Positions 57,838 through 64,000 of a stretch of DNA of 64,000 nt are shown piece after piece. The stretch is taken from the NCBI RefSeq assembly GCF_949628265.1, contig NC_088788.1, forward strand, positions 5,518,001 to 5,582,000, in the 5' to 3' direction. Numbering within the stretch: position 1 is the first letter of the stretch; every line of letters begins with the position of its first letter. The notes below the pieces were generated by a model, which made no database searches, had not been told where the DNA came from, and saw nothing but the letters and a program-made list of their open reading frames with translations. The stretch is from Cloeon dipterum (taxonomy: Eukaryota > Arthropoda > Insecta > Ephemeroptera > Baetidae). A program made the translations under genes and the position numbers.

Positions 57838-59591
57838 TTACTTCTTGTAGTTGTAAAAACCTTCGCCAGTCTTAACTCCAAACTTGCCCTGAGCGACCTT
57901 CTCGTTCAGCATCTTGATCGGCTTGAAAAGCGGCTGGTCAGGGAATTTCTTTGCCCAACCTGGAATATTTTTATTTTTGTTAATGAATTCCTCTCACTCT
58001 CAAAGCAAATTAAAAATGAAAGTCCAATAAGGTTGATCTATAAGGGAACTTTTAAGATAAAGATTAGAAAAGAGATTATAAATTTAAAACGTCCTTACTG
58101 AGATTTAAAATAGCAAAATGAAATTTTAAAATACTGGAACTCATTCCAGGATAAAATTGAAATTTCTAAATCATTTTAATATTTAAAAAATTGTGCAAAG
58201 AGAGTTAAAGCCAAATTTTTCTATTCAAGTTCATTTTAAAAATTAACCAAAAACCAATAATTATTTTTAACTATTTACTAACCATCGAGAATGAACTTGG
58301 TAGTGTCAAGTCCGACATAGTCCGCAAGTTCAAAGGGTCCCATCGGATAACCGGCGCCCAGTTTCATGGCAATGTCCACGTCCCTGGCGGAGGCGTCTCC
58401 TCGCTCGACCAGCCGCACGGCCTCGGCCAAATAGGGAACCAAAAGGCGGTTGACCACGAATCCGGGAGTGTCCCGGCAGGTGATGGGCACCTTTCCCAGG
58501 GCCTTGCCCCATTCCATCATCGCCTTGTAGGTCTCGTCCGAGGTGAATGGCGTCCTGATCACCTCCAGAAGCTTCATCACAGGCACGGGGTTGAAGAAGT
58601 GGAGGCCACCGAAATTTTCCTGAGAAAAATATACAAAATTTTGGTTAAAACTGTAATTTTTAGGGATTTTGTTGGATTTTTAAATTGAAGGTAGGAAAAC
58701 GCAGATTTAATGAAAATATTGGATATTTTATGATCTTATTTTCAATTAGATGATAATTTTCAGCCTATTAGGTTCATTTTAAACACTGGAATATTTTTTT
58801 AGAAAAAAATTAGGTCGAAAACGATGAATATTTTTAGAACTTTTTGGATTTTTCTACCAAATAGGAGGAAAATTTATCTCTCTGTCAACAAAAAATTCAT
58901 TTTAAATTCATCCTTTAATTTAAACAAATTTTTATCTTGAAAATTAAATTGAAAACAATTTTAGAAACAAATAATTTCATAATTTTCATTACAAAAAATT
59001 GTGGAAATTTTAGAGGGCTTTTTAGAATGACTGTTTCCAATCAATTCCGTCTGAAAACCATTAGAACATGTTTTCCATTTATGTCCAAAAATAGAAAACG
59101 ATTTTTTAAACCTTTCTCTTGGGGGCAGCCTTAGAAATCTCCTCGATGGACAGGGACGAGGTGTTGGAAGCGAAAATGGCATGAGCGGGGGCGACGGCGT
59201 CCAGGCTGCTGAACAGCTTGTGCTTGACCTTGAGGTCCTCGACGATGGCCTCGAGCACCAGGTCAGCAGACTTGGCCGCCTCGCACGCGTCCGTGTTGGT
59301 GCTCAGGTTGGCCAGGGCGCCGGCCACGAACTTCTCGCCGTCGGCGGGCGCGTCCTTGAACTTCTTCTTGGCCACGCGGCCCAGGTTGGCGGCGATGCTG
59401 TCCTTGGCTTTGCCCAGCACCTTCTCGTTCACGTCCACCAGGGTCACCTTCTGGCCGGCCTGCGCCGCCACCTGGGCCACTCCGGAGCCCATCAGGCCGC
59501 CGCCGATCACCGTCACGTTCTTGATGGCCGCCGAGGCGGCCGCCGACGACGAAAAGCCGCGAACGCAGACCTTCAGCAAGGACGTGGCCAT
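57838..59591 (-). CDS. HADH: 3-hydroxyacyl-CoA dehydrogenase, mitochondrial (tandem copy 2)
   Basis: Exons 59591-59112 (480 nt), 58619-58283 (337 nt) and 57959-57838 (122 nt) give 312 aa. The presequence is [19 protein letters not shown]; an in-frame upstream Met at 59657 would add 22 residues, but the presequence is better from 59591. Same NAD motif ([10 protein letters not shown]) and catalytic His167/Glu179 as copy 1, and the same splice positions and phases. Parts of exons 1 and 2 are identical at the DNA level to copy 1 for 60-70 bp at a time, while introns are unrelated. Both copies look functional, so they may differ in tissue or stage of expression. Confidence 0.95.
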
Positions 59592-61797
59592 GGTTTCGAG
59601 TCGCGAGGATGAGAATGAAAAAAGGCAAAGGCCAAAGTTCTCGACGGCTCGACGCACCGGATGTAAACAAGACGTTCACGGCTGATCGGAGGCACTAAGT
59701 AAGGAGGCACGCCCCATTTTTTAAACGACCACTCCCCCACCTTGCGCCAGGAGTGCGGCGTTTGTATGAACAGCTGCTGTCGCTTGACGCTTCATCGCTT
59801 GAGACTCTGCCTGGATACTGCACTGCCTTTATTAGGTTGTGTGTTGTGTTAAGTGGGTTGTAGATAATTTCTTCGGAGGCTTTGTCACGGAATTCGCTTG
59901 CTGGAAAATAATATGTTGCAAGATTGTCCAGGTTTGTGTTATTCCACATTTTAACCTGTTTTCTATGTCAATTAATTAGAGGAAGTTAATTTAATCCATG
60001 CACATTTAGATACCATGTTTCTTGGCAACGGTAAAATTGCACTCAATAGCATTAGCATAACAAACTCAATTTTATCCTTGTTGCATAAAGGCACTGCAAT
60101 GATTTCGTTGATTAGATTAACCAATTTGGGTAAAACGTGAATTAATTTGTCCGTTTTCCCACACCAGGGTGTTGTTGTTGACGATTTTATTCCTTTTATG
60201 AGAGATAATTATTGTGCTAAATGATACTCGATACCTTATATGGCATTGCATCGATCCAGTTGTTTTTCCAGAGACAATTTTTTTTATCCAATGAAATCTG
60301 GATGGCCAACAGATAATATCGTGCTTCCGAGAAGCCATGAAATTGGATGGACACATTCAACCATCTATTCGATCTATAATTCTAATTCCTTTTGATTGGT
60401 AGTTTCTCGTGATTGGAGCGTGGCATAATAGTTGCTGTTCATATTTATGTATAGACACACAAAAAAACAGATTTTTCATCAATTAAAAATTAAATTCGCA
60501 AATTATCAGCGAGAGAATCGATTAAAAAAATATCTGAATAAGTAGCTTTTCCGTGTGTAGTCCTGGTATTATAATTTCATATCGTTGGAATACATCTTCT
60601 AGATTTTACTTTATTCTCTCGTTAGGCGGGGAGCGAATATTATGCGACATGATCGATCGCGTTCCAAGATGAAGAAGGTCAGTAGGTGGAGTGTTAGCAA
60701 CTACTAGCAATAAAATTTGCTAAAATCGCTTTACACAGTAACACTGCTAAAAATAGCAAAAATTGGAGCGAGAATGATACAAACTAGATTTTTGCCTGGG
60801 CATGGTACGTTTAAACTTAGGGTAATTTGGTACTTCAGAAACAATTGTATAGGACCCCCGAGGACCCCCAATTTTGAATTTCATACATACATGTTGAAGA
60901 GCGTTAGATGAGTTTTTTGTTGCCAAAATTGCAAACCAAAATGTGGTGTATTTCCGGAGATATTAACTTTTTGTTACATTCATTCAAAGAATTCAGTTCA
61001 AGATTTTCGAAAGAAGTTATTTTTCGATTTCAAGAAAATCGGTGCGATGTTCGGAGAGGAAGTCCTGAAATTGATGCGCTCGATACCAAATCTCCGAATT
61101 TGGTAGTTTTTTCGTCTGTTATTATTCCCTTTGAAATATTTATTTTAATCATTTTAAGTACCGAAGGGTTTGGAGACATTTCTATAAACGCATTTTTATC
61201 AATATAAATGGTGGCGTACAAAAAAAAATTAATTAAAATTTGTGCTGGCCACTGGATCGCACACAGAAACCAAAAGCGGAAGTGACTTTTGGCCTTCACC
61301 TTAGTTCGGTTGGGCTTGGCGAGAGGAATCCAAGAAACACACCTTAATTTAAAAGCGCCACGGATAGATGAAATACTGAGTTTTTCCAAAATTCTTTCGT
61401 GAAAACCGTAGAAAATGAACGTTTTTATTTTCAAAAATATTTATGACACAAACCATGTGTTTTTTGCCCGTGATATTTCGTCTGGATATTTTTTCTGTAC
61501 ATATTCCCAGGTTTAGAACTATTTATTATTATATTCTCTCTTCTTTGCATAAAAAAATCCAGTTTTCCAGCCTTTGGTCCTCTTTTCTTGCTCATTGTTA
61601 GCTCAAACACAAACCATTATTCAAACAATCGTTTTTCCAGCTGACAAGAAGACTAATTACTAAAGGCTGTACCAAAACGATTTGTAACGACTAGCAGTTA
61701 AGACTTGCTGGAAACCGCGCTACTAGATTCTTCAGATTCAAGTAAATATACAAACTCTTTCGATTCTCACTTCAACCTTGAGCATTGCTTTTGCAGG
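59592..61797. other. Intergenic: HADH copy 2 promoter side and PARG upstream region
   Basis: Short frames on both strands (for example 59695-59949 and 61030-61434 on minus) have no recognisable motif or supporting splice structure. A ttttgcag acceptor directly before the PARG start suggests a non-coding PARG exon somewhere in here. Confidence 0.4.
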
Positions 61798-64000
61798 ATG
61801 TCATCGCCTTACAATGGCAATAAAGGCCGAAGAAGAGGACCAACGCAGAAACCCTCCCTGGAAGGCATGTTCGACGAAAGCAATGATGATGCAGGCGACA
61901 GATGGAGCAAAAATCCGTCACGCCCTTTGGTTGGCGCCTCGGAGCGGCACAAAAGAATTGTCACCATGCCTTTTCCGACCTACCAGAACGGCATATACGA
62001 TGTAACTTCAACAAATTTCCCAGATGAGTCCCCAAGACTTATCTTTTATTATTTGTTTTCAGTTTGAAGCAAGGTGCCCTGCTGAGGTGAAAGCGAAATT
62101 TGATCAACTCAATTCGTTTAGTGGAAAGGAACACACAACCCAACTGGAGCGGATTGTCAAGCAGCACACCCCTGTATACGAAAAATTCAATTTCAACGTT
62201 CTGCGTAATGCTCTCGGACATGTAAATTTTTTTAAAAACTTGTTCACAAAATATTTGGTGCAATTTAAAATTTTTAGCTCCCAGATGCTTCTCGGAGTCA
62301 ATACTTCGACAGAATCTTTCCTGGGATCGTGTCCTTGGCCAAGGATCTGCCTGGAAAATTAAGCCATCGTCCTCTCGTATTCCTCACACCTGGCGTTACC
62401 CTCGAGCTGAGGAGAGACGAAATCGCGTGTCTGTTGGCCAACGCGTACCTCTGCACCTTTCCATACAGGGATTTGTTCACGTCGACGTTGCCGACTGTCA
62501 ATTTCATCACGTAATGAATTAATTTTGCTTTTTTAAACATTAAAATCAAGCAATTAATTGTTTATTTCAGGTTGTTCAGTGGCCAGCCTGGCAAGGACAA
62601 GCGTGAGAGTGCTAAAGTGGAGAAACTGAAGTGCCTGTTTGCCTATTTTAGCAAGGCGATGGAGTTTGGTAGAAGAAATTTTGTTTATGATGATCTAAAA
62701 ACTTACATCTTATTATTCTGGCAGGTCCTGAGGGTGAAGAAAAGGTGTCTTTCTCCAAAGTGGCTTTGAGTGTAAAGCCTGACTGGGAGAATTCACACAA
62801 GCCAATGAAAAACTTCAACGTTGAAGAGTTGCATGGGAAAATTGAGGATTTTGAGGGAATTCAAGTTGACTTTGCTAACAAGTAATAGCCTACCAATTTC
62901 AATTTATTACGTTATTTATAAATCTTTATGCTAGGTTGATCGGTGGAGGAGTGATTGGTCGTGGCTGCCTGCAGGAAGAAATCCGGTTCATTACATGTCC
63001 GGAACTGATCACTGCTCGACTCTTCACGGAACAGCTAGGAAATGACGAGGCCCTGGTCATCACTAACTTTTGGCAATACGCTGATCACTCAGGCTACCAG
63101 GACGAATTCAAATACGAGGGGCCTTTCACAGGGTCAAATGAAGTGAAAAGAACGCTGGTCGCAATTGACGCGTCCGACTTTTCCGACTTCACGAATGACT
63201 CTAAACTTGAAGGATTGGTAAGACTGATTTTTGCTGCAGTTGAATTATTTGAGGAAGAAATTCATTATTATTTTAAATACATAAATTGTCCTGTTTGTCT
63301 GAAAATTAGAGTGTTTATATTTTTGAACAGGATGTGGTGATAATTACTGTAGTAATTGTTAAAGGAAATTAAATTTTCGTCATTTGAGCATTTCCAGCTG
63401 ATATAAATGGTTTTTCGATGAAACTATTTTTGGGAAATATAATAACAGCAATTGATGCAACAACGAAAATCTAGATTATGCTTAATTCTTCAAAAATTTA
63501 CGTAGCTTTATCACGTTTTGTTGTCTTTTTCAGTTCAGGAAAATAAATCCCATTTTTATTGAAGCTTTATATGCTTCTAGAAAATCGTAATTGCTCAAAA
63601 AATTTAGCGATTTAAAAAATTGTCAATTTAAATTTGTGGAAATTAACTTCGTGTAGTTTCAAGATATTTTTTATTTTCAAAACTGGAAAAAGCGAAAATT
63701 TTTAAAATTTGTTATTTTTATACCTCCAAATCTTGGGTTGCAACCATCAGAATTTAAAAAAAAATGCCCACCGTTTGATTCGTATCGACATTGACCTACC
63801 ATGACCAACTGTTAAGGAGTGGAAAATCTAAAAAATACAAAATTTAAGTAATATTCAGCCTTATTTTTATCTGAGGGGCTTTTTATATTATTATTTTAAA
63901 AAGGAACAACCTGAAAAAAATCTTTTGGTATATTGAAAATCTGTCCTTTGTTCTGGTTCCGTGTGAAAAACCGAAAAAGGACCGGATTCCGGTTTCAAGT
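61798..64000 (+). CDS. PARG: Poly(ADP-ribose) glycohydrolase (PARG), 3' end beyond window
   Basis: Exons in window: 61798-62001, 62063-62221, 62278-62510, 62571-62668, 62725-62881 and 62935-63217 (378 codons, all phases consistent). After 63217 a GTAAGA donor opens an intron that continues to the window edge. The N-terminal part is short and polar. The catalytic region has SQYFDRIFPGIVSLAKDLP and IACLLANAYLCTFPYRD, both PARG hallmarks. The signature loop GGGVIGRGCLQEEI (residues 287-300) contains the catalytic Glu pair 298/299, followed by EIRFITCPELITARLFTE. Role: hydrolyses the ribose-ribose bonds of poly(ADP-ribose), reversing PARP signalling at damaged chromatin. The rest of the macrodomain-like fold and the C-terminus lie outside. 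The 63218-64000 intron part is plain AT-rich DNA. Confidence 0.93.

Noticed and set aside
59106-59657. Longer HADH copy 2 start at the Met at 59657
   Set aside because: The extra 22 residues are not presequence-like, whereas [16 protein letters not shown] is; the exon from 59591 is also exactly 480 nt, as in copy 1.
61030-61434. Minus-strand 134-codon frame upstream of PARG
   Set aside because: No recognisable domain, AT-rich composition like the flanks, and no splice partners; treated as chance.

Overview
This 64-kb window is animal nuclear DNA, almost certainly from an insect. Genes are split by many short AT-rich introns with GT-AG borders, while exons are much richer in G+C. The gene content includes a seven-transmembrane gustatory receptor cluster, an insect-type laccase, a ZAD (zf-AD) protein, cyclin E and PARG. 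I cannot fix the species or order from the sequence.

Layout. 0.4-2.8 kb (-): prenylcysteine oxidase. 3.4-16.3 kb (+): nuclear pore membrane glycoprotein gp210/Nup210, 22 exons. 16.9-22.2 kb (-): the URI1 prefoldin-like cofactor, tail-to-tail with Nup210. 23.7-27.5 kb (-): cyclin E, with a GC-rich island, E2F-like sites and a candidate distal promoter upstream. 28.6-32.2 kb: transposon-derived DNA (one complete TTAA-ended element and an LTR fragment). 32.2-42.4 kb (-): two tandem gustatory receptor genes. The downstream one has lost its 5' part to a retroposon-like repeat. The upstream one carries a 7.6-kb hAT-like element in a tiny intron. 43.4-50.2 kb (-): a laccase/multicopper oxidase. 51.4-53.9 kb (+): a short ZAD-only protein. 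54.6-55.8 kb (-): a secreted Pro/His-rich protein. 56.3-59.6 kb (-): tandem duplicate genes for mitochondrial 3-hydroxyacyl-CoA dehydrogenase. 61.8 kb to the right edge (+): PARG, cut off by the window end.

The genes look like ordinary metazoan neighbours, not one pathway. The exons given here were joined by hand. For every multi-exon gene except PARG and the truncated receptor, the exon lengths sum to a whole number of codons and the phases agree at each junction.

The most unusual structure is at 33865-41448. A 16-bp perfect terminal inverted repeat and an 8-bp target-site duplication enclose a 6.75-kb, very GC-rich minisatellite built on a 14-bp perfect palindrome. The element has no visible transposase and sits 4-12 bp inside the 5' end of a ~56-bp receptor intron. 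The paralogous receptor 8 kb away still has the empty intron. A second theme is a family of TTAA-ended elements sharing AGWGGAATGATA termini. It has five copies here, two of them forming a long inverted repeat in a laccase intron.
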